A DNA stretch of 64,000 nucleotides from Rana temporaria (Eukaryota > Chordata > Amphibia > Anura > Ranidae). The DNA is taken from assembly GCF_905171775.1 (NCBI RefSeq), contig NC_053490.1:85208286-85272285 (forward strand). The letters run 5' to 3'. Below, piece by piece: positions 22,445 to 34,505 of the stretch; position 1 is the stretch's first letter, and the number at the start of each line of letters is the position of its first letter. Under the pieces are notes generated by a model. That model was given only the letters and a program-made list of their open reading frames with translations. It made no database searches and had not been told where the DNA came from. Both the position numbers and the translations under genes were made by a program.

Positions 22445-24206
22445 TCAATACTTTGTAGAGTCACCTTTTGCGGCTATCACAGCTCCAAGTCGCTTTGGAT
22501 AGGTCTCTATGGGCCAGATCCACAGCCAGCCGCCGTAAATTAAATATTCCCATTTAAGTTACACTGGCTGAAAATTTCTACCTAAGTGCCCGATCCACAA
22601 AGCACTTACCTAGAAATTTTCGGCTGTGTAACTTAAATCCGGCCGGCGTAAGGCGTTCCCAATTCAAATGGGGCGAGTCCCATTTAAATTAGGCGCGCTC
22701 CCGCGCCGGACGTACTGCGCATGCTCGTGACGTCATTTTCCCGACATGCATAGCACGAAATTACGTTACGCCTAGCTTCGTGAATCGCGCTGGGTCAAAA
22801 AAGTTGCGTCTGGGAAAAAAACGAATTGGCGGCGGGAAAAAAAATATTAAAAAAAAAAAAAAAGACAGCGTCGCTGGAAAGAAGGGTCTGTTTTTACAAG
22901 GTGTACTAACCTTACACTTTGTAAAAGCAGCCCTAATTTTACGATTGCAAACTAATACTTACGGAGAAAAAACGAAGCTGAAAAGCTTCGTGGATCTCCG
23001 TAAGTGCTAATTTGCATACCCGACGCGGCATTTCGACTCGAAATGCCCCCAGCGGCGGATGCGGTACTGCATCCTAAGATCCGGCAGTGTAAGTCCCTTA
23101 CACATGTCGGATCTTCTGTCTATCTATTGGAAACTGATTCTGTGGATCAGTTCCAAAGATAGAAACAGGGATACGCAGGCGGAACAGCAGATCCGCCTGC
23201 GTATCTCTTTTGAGGATCTGGCCCTATGAACTTTCTACATCTTACCACTGGGATTTTTGCCCATTCCTCTTTGCAAAACTTCTCCAGCTTCTTCAAGTTG
23301 GATGGTTTGCACTTGTGAACAGCAATCTTTAAGTCTGGCCACATATTTTCTATTGGATTGAGGTCTGGGCTTTGACTAATCCATTCCAACACATTTACAT
23401 GTTTCCCCTTATACCATGCAAGTGTTGATTTAGCAGTGTGTTTACTGTCATTGTCCTGCTGGAAGGTGAACCTCCATCCTAGCCTTAAATCACACACAGA
23501 GTGCTACAGTTTTGCTCAAGATTATCCCTGTATTTAGCACCATCCATCTCTCCCTCAACTCTGACCGGTTTCCCAGTCCTGACTGCTGAAATACATCCCC
23601 ACAGCATGATGCTGCCACCACCATGTTTCACTGTGGGGATGGTGTTCTTTGGGTGATGTTATGTGTTTGGTTTGTGCCAGACCTAGCGTTTTCTTTGATG
23701 GCCAAAATGTTTAATTTTATTCTCATCAGACCAGAACACCTTCCTCCATACATTTTGGGAGTCACCCACATGCCTTTTCACAAACTCAAAACATACCATT
23801 TTGCATTTTGCTGAAAGTAATGGCTTTCTTCTGGCCACTCTGCCATAAAGCCCAACTCTATGGAGCGTACGGCTTATTGTCATCCTATGTACAGATACTC
23901 CAGTCTTTGCTGTGGAACTCTGCAGCTCCTCCAGGGTTACATTAGGTCTCTGTGCTGCCTCTCTGATTAATGCCCTCCTTGCCCGGTCCGTGAGTTTTGG
24001 TGTGCAGCCATCTCTTGGCAGGTTTGCTGTTGTGCCATGTTCTTTCCATTTGGTTATGATAGATTTGATGGTGCTCCTAGGGATCATCAAAGATTTGGAT
24101 ATTTTTTTATAACCTAACCCTGACTTGTACTTCTCAACAACATTGTCCCTTACTTGTTTGGTTAGTGGTGCCTCTTGCTTAGATGTTGCAGCTTCTGGGG
24201 CCTTTC
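22445..24206 (-). pseudogene. Tc1 transposase, inactivated
   Basis: The minus-strand frame runs from about 24,206, with the N-terminal paired-type HTH domain (IPRSTIKSIITKWKEHGTT; LTDRARRALIREAAQRP; VSVHRMTISRTLHRVGL). The first catalytic Asp region follows as VFWSDENKIKHFG near 23,700. After stops and frameshifts between 23,683 and 23,497 the frame resumes with TFQQDNDSKHTAKS (second Asp), and SPDLNPIENMWPDLK holds the third acidic position. The C-terminus is displaced beyond the MITE at 22,511-23,224, ending DSTKY-stop at 22,445-22,447. No initiating Met is seen at the expected place: a TGA sits upstream in frame, and the first Met of the longest open piece is at 24,090. Family function: cut-and-paste transposition at TA. 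This copy cannot work. Confidence 0.87.
22511..23224. mobile_element. Harbinger-type MITE with TAT TSD
   Basis: Ends GGGCCAGATCCACAG and GAGGATCTGGCCC. Direct repeat TAT at 22,508-22,510 and 23,225-23,227. It is inserted in the transposase gene of the Tc1. It is 714 bp, with A-rich tracts at 22,838-22,863 and hairpins in the right half. Non-coding. Confidence 0.87.
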
Positions 24207-24819
24207 ATAAAGGTGTGTATATGTAATGACAGATCATGTGACACTTAGGGCCTGATTTACCAAGCCTTTACTCCATGACTCATGGAGTAAAAGCAGGAGT
24301 AGCAGCCGTTTGGCCATTTACTAAAGAAATACGCTGCTAGTGCAGTGTATTTCCCTAGTTACTAATGTGCTCCGTGCGCCCAGGAGAGGGTGCATTGTGC
24401 ACCAGTACAGACCTGGCGCACGGCACATTAAACTATAAATTGCGGGGGTTTGGGCGGGAGTTTATTAAGGGGGGAGGTGGGGGGATGCAGGGGAAGTGAA
24501 GTGACATGTGTTTTGAAGTGTTTGGCGGGCCGAATTGAAAGGGAAAGTGTTTTTTGAAAACAGATCCCCGTACGCTTGCACAGTGCGCCTGAACCTCGGG
24601 AGGTTCATTTGCATACTGGGCATGCGCAGAGAGAAAAGTCAGGGATTCCCGTGCGCCCTGTCAGTACGCCGTGAAAATCTTGGTAAATACCAAGCGGCGT
24701 ACCCGTGAATGCGCTGCGTGACGCGGCGCACGGGAATCTCCGAGCTGTTTTCAGCCCTGAAGGGGAACTCGGCGCCAAATTTCAAACTTGAAATCGGCGC
24801 GGGTCCCCCTTCAGGGCTA

Positions 24820-26949
24820 CATTAGGCTCTTAGGCTTGGTCCGGAACGTGAGGGGTTAAACCCGCGCCGATTCGGCGCGGGGGTCCCCCCCAGATCCAAA
24901 CCAAGCCCTCATCCCAAGCATGCAGTCTGGCCCGGACAGGAATGGGGGAGGGGACGAGCGAGCGGCCCCCCCCCCTCCTGAGCCGTACCAGACCGCATGC
25001 CCTCAACATGGGGGAGTGTGTGCTGTGGGGGAGGGGGGCACTGCCCCCCCACCTCACAGCACTCTTGCCCCCATGTCGATAGGGACAAGAGCCTCTTCCC
25101 GACAACCCTTGCCATTGGTTGTCGGGGTATGCGGGCGGGGCTAATCGGAATCTGCGAGCTCCCTTTAATAAGGGGGCCCCCAGATGCCGGCCCCCCACCC
25201 TATGTGAATGAGTATGGGGTACATCGTACCTCTACCCATTCACATGGGGGAAATGTAAAGTAAAAAAAAAACACCACACAGAATAAAATATTTTATTAAT
25301 CTGCTCCGGAGCCCCCCCTTTCTTCTTTAGCTCTCTTAGAAGGGGGGGTTTCTTCTCTCCCGATCTTCCGCCGGGACCCTGGGCTTCGGTGATTTCTGCC
25401 GGGGGAGGGCGCCATCCCTCGGTCCTCTCCGGAGCCTTCCGCCGGATGCCCCCACCCCATTTAAGCTCTTTTTCATTAGGGAGGGGCATCCGGACTTCGG
25501 GGTCTTCTGCCGGGGGATGGCGCCTATCCCCCGGTCTTTCCGGTGCCTTCCGCCAGGGTTCCGGTCTTCCTGGTCTTCTGCCGGGGGTGCGCCAACTCCC
25601 CGGTCTTTTCTCTTCTGTCTTCTCTGCTCCCTCTTCTGCCTGGCTCCCCCGCGGAGCCAGGGCTTTCTTCCGTCTTCTTTATTCTCCCTTCCTTCTTCTG
25701 CCTGTCTCCTCCGCGGAGCACAGGGCTTGTCTCCGCTGTCTTCTCCCTTCTCTTCCATTCGATGTTGACACGACGAGGTCCGGCGCTGGAATGCCGTCTG
25801 AGCAGTGGGCATGGACTTATATAGGGCAATGCCACCATGTGACCTCAACCCATGTGACATCACATTCCCATCATGCCCAGGGAATGTGATGTCACATGGG
25901 TTGAGGTCACATGGTGGCATTACCCTATATAAGTCCATGCCCGCCGCTGACACGGCATGTCAGCGCGGAACCTCGTCGTGTCAACATCGAATGGAAGAGA
26001 AGGAAGAAGACAGCGGAGACAAGCCCTGGGCTCCCGGAGGAGACAGGCAGAAGAAGGAAGAGAGAAGAAAGAAGACGGAAGAAAGCCCTGGCTCCGCGGG
26101 GGAGCCAGGCAGAAGAGGGAGCAGAGAAGACAGAAGAGAAAAGACCGGGGAGTTGGCGCACCCCCGGCAGAAGACCAGGAAGACCGGAACCCTGGCGGAA
26201 GGCACCGGAAAGACCGGGGGATAGGCGCCATCCCCCGGCAGAAGACCCCGAAGTCCGGATGCCCCTCCCTAATGAAAAAGAGCTTAAATGGGGTGGGGGC
26301 ATCCGGCGGAAGGCTCCGGAGAGGACCGAGGGATGGCGCCCTCCCCCGGCAGAAATCACCGAAGCCCAGGGTCCCGGCGGAAGATCGGGAGAGAAGAAAC
26401 CCCCCCTTCTAAGAGAGCTAAAGAAGAAAGGGGGGGCTCCGGAGCAGATTAATAAAATATTTTATTCTGTGTGGTGTGTTTTTTTTACTTTACATTTCCC
26501 CCATGTGAATGGGTAGAGGTACGATGTACCCCATACTCATTCACATAGGGTGGGGGGCCGGAATCTGGGGACCCCTTTATTAAAGGGGTCTCTCAGATTC
26601 TGATAAGCTCTCCGCCCGCATACCCCGACAACCAACGGCCAGGGTTGTCGGGAAGAGGCTCTTGTCCCTATCGACATGGGGACAAGAGTGCTTTGGGGTG
26701 GGAGGGCAGTGCCCCCCTCCCCCACAACACACACTCCCCCATGTTGAGGGCATGTGGTCTGGTATGGCTCAGGAGGGAGGGGGGCGCTCGCTCGTCCCCA
26801 CCCCCATTCCTGTCTGACCAGACTGCGTGCCTGGGATAAGGGCTTGGTTTGGATCTTGGGGGGGGGGGGGCCCACGCTATTTTTTTGGGCCCCGGTTTAA
26901 CCCCTTATGTTCCAGACCAAGCCTAAGAGCCTGGTATGCACCTGGAGGG
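24820..26949. repeat. Palindrome P2 of MacroB, symmetric arms
   Basis: The arms meet at about 25,873. Frames of about 150 aa on the two arms (minus strand ending at 25,336; plus strand ending at 26,412) translate identically over most of their length, so arm identity is very high across the inner 600 bp. Landmarks: TTATATAGGGCAATGCCACC at the centre, GATGTTGACACGACGAGGTC, a GAAGA-rich tract, AATAAAATATTTTATTCTG, GGGGTACATCGTACC, CATGCCCTCAACATGGGGG. Outer arms diverge moderately. The GA-rich open frames are by-products of composition. Confidence 0.92.
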
Positions 26950-28128
26950 AACCCACCTTATTTTTTTTGGGGGGGTCTGGAGTTCCCCTTCATGAACAGC
27001 GATCTGTCATTTACACATGTCAGTCCCATCCCCCCCCCCTACAGTTAGAACACACCCAGGGAACATATTTAACCCCTCCCTCGCACCTAGTGTTAACCCC
27101 TTCCCTGCCAGTGGCATTTTTTGAGTAAGCAATGCATTTTTTACAGCACTGATCGCTAGAAAAATGCCAATGGTTCCAAAAAAGTGTTCGATGTGTCCGC
27201 CATAATGTCGCAGTACCGATAAAAATCGCTGATCGCCCCAATAACTAGTTAAAACAACAAAAAAAAAAAATTTGTAGACGCTATACCTTTTGCAAAAACC
27301 AAACACTAAACGCTATTTGCGATTTTTTGGAACCAAAAAGATGTAGAATACGTATCGGCCTAAACTGAGGGGTTTTTTAGTTTTTTGAATATATATTTTT
27401 GGGGATATTTATTATAGCAAAAAGTAAAAATAATTTTTACATATGTGGGTGGGACTTACGCAAGTCCCGCCCACATATATAAACATCGTTCAAACCACAC
27501 ATGTGAGGTATTGACGCGTGCGTTAGAGCGAGAGCAATACTTTTACCACTAGACTTTCTTTGTAACTATAAACTGGTAACCTGGAAAAAAAAATAAAAGG
27601 TCGCCTATGGGGATATTCACGGAATTCATTTTGGCCCCATTGCAGGAGTGTTTCCAATAGTAAAGCGTGACATGTAAGGTATCTATTTACTCAGTGTAAC
27701 ATCATCTTTCACATTATCCCCAAAAATTGGGCTCACTTTTGTGTTTTGTTAATTTTTAACCACTTGAGCCCGGACCATATTTCTGGTCAATGACCGGGCA
27801 AGTTTTTGTGATTCGGCGCGGCGTCGCTTTAACTGACAATTGCGCAGTCGTGCGACGTGGCTCCCAAACAAAATTGGCAACCTTTTTTTTCACACAAATA
27901 GATTATTAAATGTGCGTGTTTACTTCTGTCTTTAACACCTCCCCTTCAGGCTGGAAAGCATCAGATCAGGGGAAACAAAAAAAAAAAAAGCTCTCATTCC
28001 ATTGCAGCTTGGTTCCTACATGTGTGATGAACTGAGCATGCTCAAACACTTAGAAAAAAAATATCCTTTCTTTTTAAAAGGTGAAAAACACTCATTGGAT
28101 GCTCATAGAGCGTGGTTTGGGTTAATTG
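26950..28128. other. MacroB-specific 1.18-kb segment
   Basis: It lies between GCACCTGGAGGG and CAGGTGTGCCC, which are directly joined in MacroA (13,383/13,384). It includes an R1-like piece (about 27,000-27,430), a second R1-related piece with GGTGGGACTTACGCAAGTCC, and the start of a further R1 copy at TTAA 27,756-27,759. Whether this was deleted from MacroA or gained by MacroB cannot be decided from two copies. Confidence 0.75.
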
Positions 28129-29136
28129 CAGGTGTGCCCAATTACAAGCTCACCCAAACTAGAGACTGCAATTTGGTCATGTGATTTCAATTGCTTCATT
28201 ACTAGCACTGTTATAAAAAGCTTGGATCGATCAGTCCTCAGCTGCCCTCAGAAGGGGCAGGCTGGCAGAAATGCTGTTGCTAAACACAAATGTGGTTTGT
28301 TGCATGGGTTTTGTTTTATTTTGCCAATGGTTTTGGTTTATTTTTAAATAATGTTCACTTTGATGTATTTGTCTATGTGGCCTTATTTTATGAAAAATGT
28401 GTAAAGCTATGGTTAATTAGAATTTTGAAATGTATTTTTGTTTGTCTTTTTTTGCTTTCCTTGTTTTGTTGACCAATAAAAATTACTTTAAAATTGTTAA
28501 GTTTGTCTTTTGTTACTTTTTCATGCTACATATGTTGACAGCTGCAGCTGAACTAGGTTTGGGCCTAACAAATTATGTGTGATTTTTGTCTAAGCTTCTT
28601 TCCTGGTGTGTAATCATGAAATGTTTGCCATGTTTATTCTCCCTGACTTTAAAGACAAAAACTGGTAAGTATTTTATTTATTCTGCAGTGGTCCTCAGCC
28701 CTCAAGTACCCCCGACAGGACATGTTTTGGGGATTTCTCTTATCAAGAATTGCTGTCCAGACTATTTTAAAGCACATGTGCAAGATGAAGGAAAACCTGC
28801 AAACATGGCCTGTGGGGGGGGGGGTTTGCTATTGGTGGACAGGCTTGACGTGCTGATTTACAGCACTGTGCTTAAATCTAGCGCAAGGCAATCCTATTCA
28901 AATTGTGGGTGTTTGAGGGAAGCCAAGTGAGTGTTAGAACCCCTGCTTTGTGTTTTTTTATTTTTGTGTTGAGCTTTGTGTCCCTTTTCTTAAAATTGGC
29001 TTCACTTCCTGTCACACAGCTGAACAGGAAGTGAGGTTAAAACCCTACCAGTGTCATTTCTTGGGGACACCGGTCAATCTAACTAGTGTCCCCATTAAGC
29101 AAATTGCACTCCAGCACTGCTGTGTACACCCCAAAT

Positions 29137-29284
29137 CATGGGTCTTCAAACTACGGCCCTCCAGTTGTTCAGGAACTACAATTCCCATCATGCCTAGTCA
29201 TGTCTGTGAATGTCAGTGCATTACAAGGCCTCATGGGATGTGTAGTTCTACAACAGCTGGAGGGCCGTAGTTTGAGGATCCCTG
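29137..29284. mobile_element. Short hAT MITE in MacroB
   Basis: Counterpart of 12,226-12,373, with the same TSD in reverse orientation (CCCCAAAT at 29,129-29,136 and 29,285-29,292). Confidence 0.88.
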
Positions 29285-29869
29285 CCCCAAATGATTATTT
29301 AGTTTGGGGTTTAGTAAAGGCAAAGCCACTCTGCAGTACAAGCATAGTTGCTGAAAATCTGAGGAAGCACTGATGGTTTTAACATCCAATCCTGTAGAAG
29401 CAAAGTTGTTTTGTTTTGTTCCTTGCTTTGCACTTGTAGGAGTGGATTTGCCTTTAGTAAATGGACCCCAAAGTCCAAGATCCCTAATAATTTGGGGTGT
29501 ACACAGCAAAATGCTAGAGTGCAATTTACATAATGGGAAACTGTTTAGATTGATCTCTGTGTCCACAAGAAAATATATTAGTAAGGTTTTACCCTCACTT
29601 CCTGTTTGGCTATGTGACAGGAAGTGAATGAATTAGAAAGGGTGAAGACACCTCACAAATGTTGTCACTATCAGGGGTGCAGACATCCCCAAAAAAATGA
29701 GCAGATAATACTTATTTGCAAATTAATAATTTTTTAGTTAACATTGGGTGGGGTGCTCTAACACACACATTCCTACATATTAGCAACGCTCTATCCTGGC
29801 CTATTGGCATGGTTATATTTTCTTAGGGCTCTCAATAAAACTCTATGAAATTTGTGCTTAAACTAGAAC

Positions 29870-30162
29870 CAGGGGCGGACTGACAACTCATGGGGCCCCC
29901 GGGCAATAGAAGATTATGGGGCCCCTCTGGCTTACAGATGACCACCACGCCAGGAGGTAGTGCAGAGGCGGGCAGCTAAAATCTTGGGATATTCACATTA
30001 AAAGCATGTCATTTTCGGACATATCAGGGACAGATCTAAAAAAAACACAGATTTTTACATACTGTCCCTGGTTTTACTGAGCCTGGCAACCCGGATGGGG
30101 CCCCCTAGTGGCATGGGGCCCTCGGGCAGTGCCCGAGTGACTCAATGGTCAGTCCGCCCCTG
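29870..30162. mobile_element. hAT MITE in MacroB
   Basis: Counterpart of 11,338-11,630. TSD ACTAGAAC/ACAAGAAC is the reverse complement of the MacroA pair, including its mismatch. Confidence 0.85.
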
Positions 30163-30331
30163 ACAAGAACTATAATCAACAAGTTTTATTTTCTTTCATT
30201 TTGGATAGAGTGAGGGAGGGTTATAGGCCCTGTCAGTTTATTTTGTATTATCTGTGTCCAATTGGGGAGATTTGCCTTCACTTCCTGCCCCATAGCCAAA
30301 CAGGAAGTGAGAGAAAAACTATGCAAATTAA

Positions 30332-31435
30332 CCACTTCCCGCCCAGCCTATGGCCGATTTACGTCCGGGAAGTGGTTACACAATCCTGACAGGACGTCCT
30401 GCAGGATTTCATGCCGCACGCGCCTGTGGGGGCACGCAGCGCGGCGATCGGTGATGCGGGGTGTCAGTCTGACACCCTGCATCTCCGATCTCGGTAAAGA
30501 GTCTCTCACGGAGACGGAGACTCTTTACCACGTGATCAGCCGTGTCCAATCACGGCTGATCACGATGTAAACAGGAAGAGCCATCGATGGCTCTTCCTCA
30601 CTCGCGTCTTACAGACGCGAGTATAGGAGAGCCGATCGGCGGCTCTCCTGACAGGGGGCGTTCGCGCTGATTGTTTATCAGCGCAGCCCCCCCTCGGATC
30701 ACCACACTGGACCACCAGGGATGCCCACCCTGGACCACCAGGGTGTGCAAAAACAAAAAAAATATAGACCAAAAAAACAAAAAGCATTAAAAAATAAGAA
30801 AAAAGATGCCAATCAGTGCCCACAAATGGGCACTGACTGGGAAAATCAGTGCCACCCCACAGTGCCCATCCATGCACAGTGCCCACCTATCAGTGCCCAC
30901 CTGTGCCACCCATAAGTATCCATCAGTGCCACCCATAAGTGCCGCCCATAAGTATCCATCAGTGCCACCCATAAGTGCCGCCCATCTGTGCCGCCCATGA
31001 GTGCCCATCAGTGCCGCCTATGAGTGCCCATCAGTGCCGCATAGCAGCGCCGCCAATCAATGCCACCTCATCTGTGCCGTCAGTACTACCTCATCGATGT
31101 CCATCAGTGCCATCTCATCGGGGCCCATCAGTGCCGCCATATCAGTGCCCGTAATTGAAAGAGAAAAACTTATTTACAAAAAAATTAACCTAAAAAAAGA
31201 AAAAGGTTTTTTTGTTTCAAAATTTGCAGTCTTTTTTTAGTTGTTGCGCAAAAAAAAAACGCAGAGGTGATCAAATAACAACAAAAGAAAGCTCTATTTG
31301 TGGGGAAAAAAGGACGCCAATTTTGTTTGGGTACAGTGTTGTATGACCGCGCAATTGCCATTCAAAGTGCGACAGTGTTGAAAGCTGAAAATTGGCTTGG
31401 GCGGGAAGGTGCGTAAGTGCCTGGTATGGAAGTGG
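30332..31435. repeat. R1 repeat in MacroB
   Basis: TTAA at 30,328-30,331 and 31,436-31,439. Mirror of 10,053-11,168, including the GC-rich hairpins at 30,440-30,660. Confidence 0.65.
30830..31150. repeat. Minisatellite in the MacroB R1 repeat
   Basis: Units around CCATCAGTGCCGCCCATAAG; mirror of 10,345-10,660. Confidence 0.8.
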
Positions 31436-31639
31436 TTAAGGGAATCCAGTGCCCCCCCAGAACTAGTGTGTGGGTCCCCTGAAAATTACTGGGCGGGGTT
31501 ATACAAAAACAGGGTGTGACCTTGACAGGAAGGGGTGGGTCATTTTTCTATTAGGAGGTGCAGATATGTAGTCAGGCCTAGGGCAGAACCAAACCTTAAT
31601 ATACTACTGCATATTAGGGCTTATTTAGACCGGAACCGA

Positions 31640-31790
31640 TTTACAGCGTGTTTTTATATTGTGGGAGGAAACCCACGCAGGCACAGGGAGAACATGCAAA
31701 CTCCATGCAGATGCTGTCACGGGCGGGATTCGAACCAACGACTCTTTTGCTGCTAGGTCAAAGTGCTATACACTACACCACTGTGGTGAA
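31640..31790 (-). mobile_element. tRNA-derived SINE in MacroB
   Basis: Mirror of 9,698-9,860. The B box complement GGATTCGAACC is at 31,726-31,736. Confidence 0.7.
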
Positions 31791-31799
31791 CGAACATGA

Positions 31800-32600
31800 T
31801 TGCAGCTGAAAGCATGAGATCTTTTTTTTTTTTTTTCAATACCATGCTTTCCAGCCTTATTGACCCCGCCTCTCTCCATAAAGAGGACCTGTCACACACT
31901 AGTCCTATTACAAGGGATGTTTACATTCCTTGTAATAGGAAGAAAACTGATCATTTTTTTTTTATTTTTTTATTTCAGTGTAAAACATTATAAAACTAAA
32001 TAAAAATAAATAAGAAAACCCCAAAAATAAATTTTAAAGCGCCCCGTCGCGACGAGCTCGCGCACAGAAGCAAACGCATACGCGAGTAGCGCCCACATAT
32101 GAAAACAGTATTCAAACCACACAAGTGAGGTATCGCCGCGATCGTTAGAGTGAGAGCAATAATTCTAGCCCTAGACCTACTCTGCAACTCAAAAAATGCA
32201 ACCTGTAGAATTTTTTAAACGTCGCCTATCGAGTTTTTTAAAGGGTAAAAGTTTGACGCCATGCCACGAGCGGGCGCAATTTTTAAGCGTGACATGTTGG
32301 GTATCATTTTACTCGGCGTAACATTATCTTTCACAATATAGAAAAAAATTGGGCAAAATGTATTGTTGTCTTATTTTTTAATTCAAAAAAGTGATTTTTA
32401 TCCAAAAAAAGTGCGCTTGTAAGACCGCTGCGCAAATACGGTGTGACAAAAAGTATTGCAATGACTGCCATTTTATTCCCTAGGATGTCTGCTAAAAAAA
32501 AATATATAATGTTTGGGGGTTCTGATTAATTTTCTAGACACAAAATTGTGATTTTCACATGAAGGAGAGAAGTGCCAGAATTAACCCGGTGGGCAAGTGG
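31800..32600. repeat. R1-like repeat in MacroB, one end only
   Basis: Mirror of 8,889-9,690. The TTAA end is at 32,601-32,604. Confidence 0.5.
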
Positions 32601-32661
32601 TTAAAGTACTCATGGCTATAAAGAATAGAGTCATTGCTCATTAAAAAAAAAAAAAAAAAAA

Positions 32662-34505
32662 GGGGGTCCCTCCAAATTAAATTACCAGGCCCTTCAGGTC
32701 TGGAATGGATATTAAGGGGAACCCCGCCGTAAAAACCAAAAAAAAAAAAAGACGTGCGGTTCCCGGCAAATATCCATTCCAGACCCTTCAGGTCTGGTGT
32801 GGATTTTAAGGGGAACTCCACCCCAAATTGAAAAAAAAAATGGCGTGGAGTCCCCCTAAAAATCCACACCAGACCCTTATCCGAGCACGTTGACCTGGCC
32901 GGCCGCAGAAAAGAGGGGGGGACAGAGTGCGGCCCCCCCCCTCTCCTGAACCGCACCAGGCCACATGCCCTCAACATGGGGAGGATGTCCCCATGTTGAT
33001 GGGGACAAGGGTCTCATCCCCACAACCCTTGCCCGGTGGTTGTGGGGGTATGCGGGCGGGAGGTTTATCAGAATCTGGAAGACCCCTTTAACAAAGGGGA
33101 CCCCCAGATCCTGACCCCCCCCCTGTGTGAAATGGTAATGGGGTACATTGTACCTCTACCATTTCACCCCAAAAAAAATGTCAAAGTGATAAAAATTACA
33201 GTAGCCGGTTTTTGACAAATCTTTTAATAAAGTCTTCTTTTCTTCTTTCCTTCGGGGTTCTTCCGCTGCTTCTTTCTTCTCGTCCACATCTTGCCCGACG
33301 TCTTCTTCTATCTTCTCCGTCCGTCCTTCCGCCTTCTGGTCCCGCATCTTGCCCGTTGTCTTCTCCGTCCGCCTCCTCGTCCGCATCTTGGGTCTTCTGC
33401 GGTCTTCTTCTCGGTCCGCCGCCTTCTCGTCCCCTGCGTTTGAATTGTAATTGGCCGCCGTTTTCCCGCTCCTGGGACCCGCCCCCCTCTGACGCCACAA
33501 GTAAACTCCTTAGAAGGTCATGTGCGTCAGAGGGGGGCGGGGTCGCAGAGCGTCACACAGCGGGGGAATTCAATTTCAATCGCGCCGCCCGGAGAAGAAG
33601 TTCCCGCCGTGTCACACTCATGTGACCCCGCCCCCCTCTGACGCACATGACCTTCTAAGGAGTTTACTTGTGGCGTCAGAGGGGGGCGGGTCCCAGGAGC
33701 GGGAAAACGGCGGCCAATTACAATTCAAACGCAGGGGACGAGAAGGCGGCGGACCGAGAAGAAGACCGCAGAAGACCCAAGATGCGGACGAGGAGGCGGA
33801 CGGAGAAGACAACGGGCAAGATGCGGGACCAGAAGGCGGAAGGACGGACGGAGAAGATAGAAGAAGACGTCGGGCAAGATGTGGACGAGAAGAAAGAAGC
33901 AGCGGAAGAACCCCGAAGGAAAGAAGAAAAGAAGACTTTATTAAAAGATTTGTCAAAAACCGGCTACTGTCATTTTTATCACTTTGACATTTTTTTTGGG
34001 GTGAAATGGTAGAGGTACAATGTACCCCATTACCATTTCACACAGGGGGGGGGTCAGGATCTGGGGGTCCCCTTTGTTAAAGGGGTCTTCCAGATTCTGA
34101 TAAACCTCCCGCCCGCATACCCCCACAACCACCGGGCAAGGGTTGTGGGGATGAGACCCTTGTCCCCATCAACATGGGGACATCCTCCCCATGTTGAGGG
34201 CATGTGGCCTGGTGCGGTTCAGGAGAGGGGGGGGGGCCGCACTCTGTCCCCCCCTCTTTTCTGCGGCCGGCCAGGTCAACGTGCTCGGATAAGGGTCTGG
34301 TGTGGATTTTTAGGGGGACTCCACGCCATTTTTTTTTTCAATTTGGGGTGGAGTTCCCCTTAAAATCCACACCAGACCTGAAGGGTCTGGAATGGATATT
34401 TGCCGGGAACCGCACGTCTTTTTTTTTTTTGGTTTTTACGGCGGGGTTCCCCTTAATATCCATTCCAGACCTGAAGGGCCTGGTAATTTAATTTGGGGGA
34501 ACCCC
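32662..34505. repeat. Palindrome P1 of MacroB
   Basis: Arms 32,662-33,544 and 33,624-34,505 around a 79-bp loop. Both arms encode the same 114-aa frame with one difference (N/H). Relative to MacroA P1 both arms share the same small deletions around the GAAGA tract, so the arms match each other better than they match the other copy. Confidence 0.9.

Noticed and set aside
25336..26516. Overlapping open frames of 201-205 aa, the longest of the P2 region, on both strands
   Set aside because: Arg/Glu/Lys- or Ser/Leu-rich translations of a GA-rich palindrome, open in several frames at once and mirrored on the other arm; no domain, no codon-level constraint visible.
10345..31150. Short tandem arrays that could be mistaken for a CRISPR or satellite array
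   Set aside because: Units are degenerate and contiguous without spacers; eukaryotic context.
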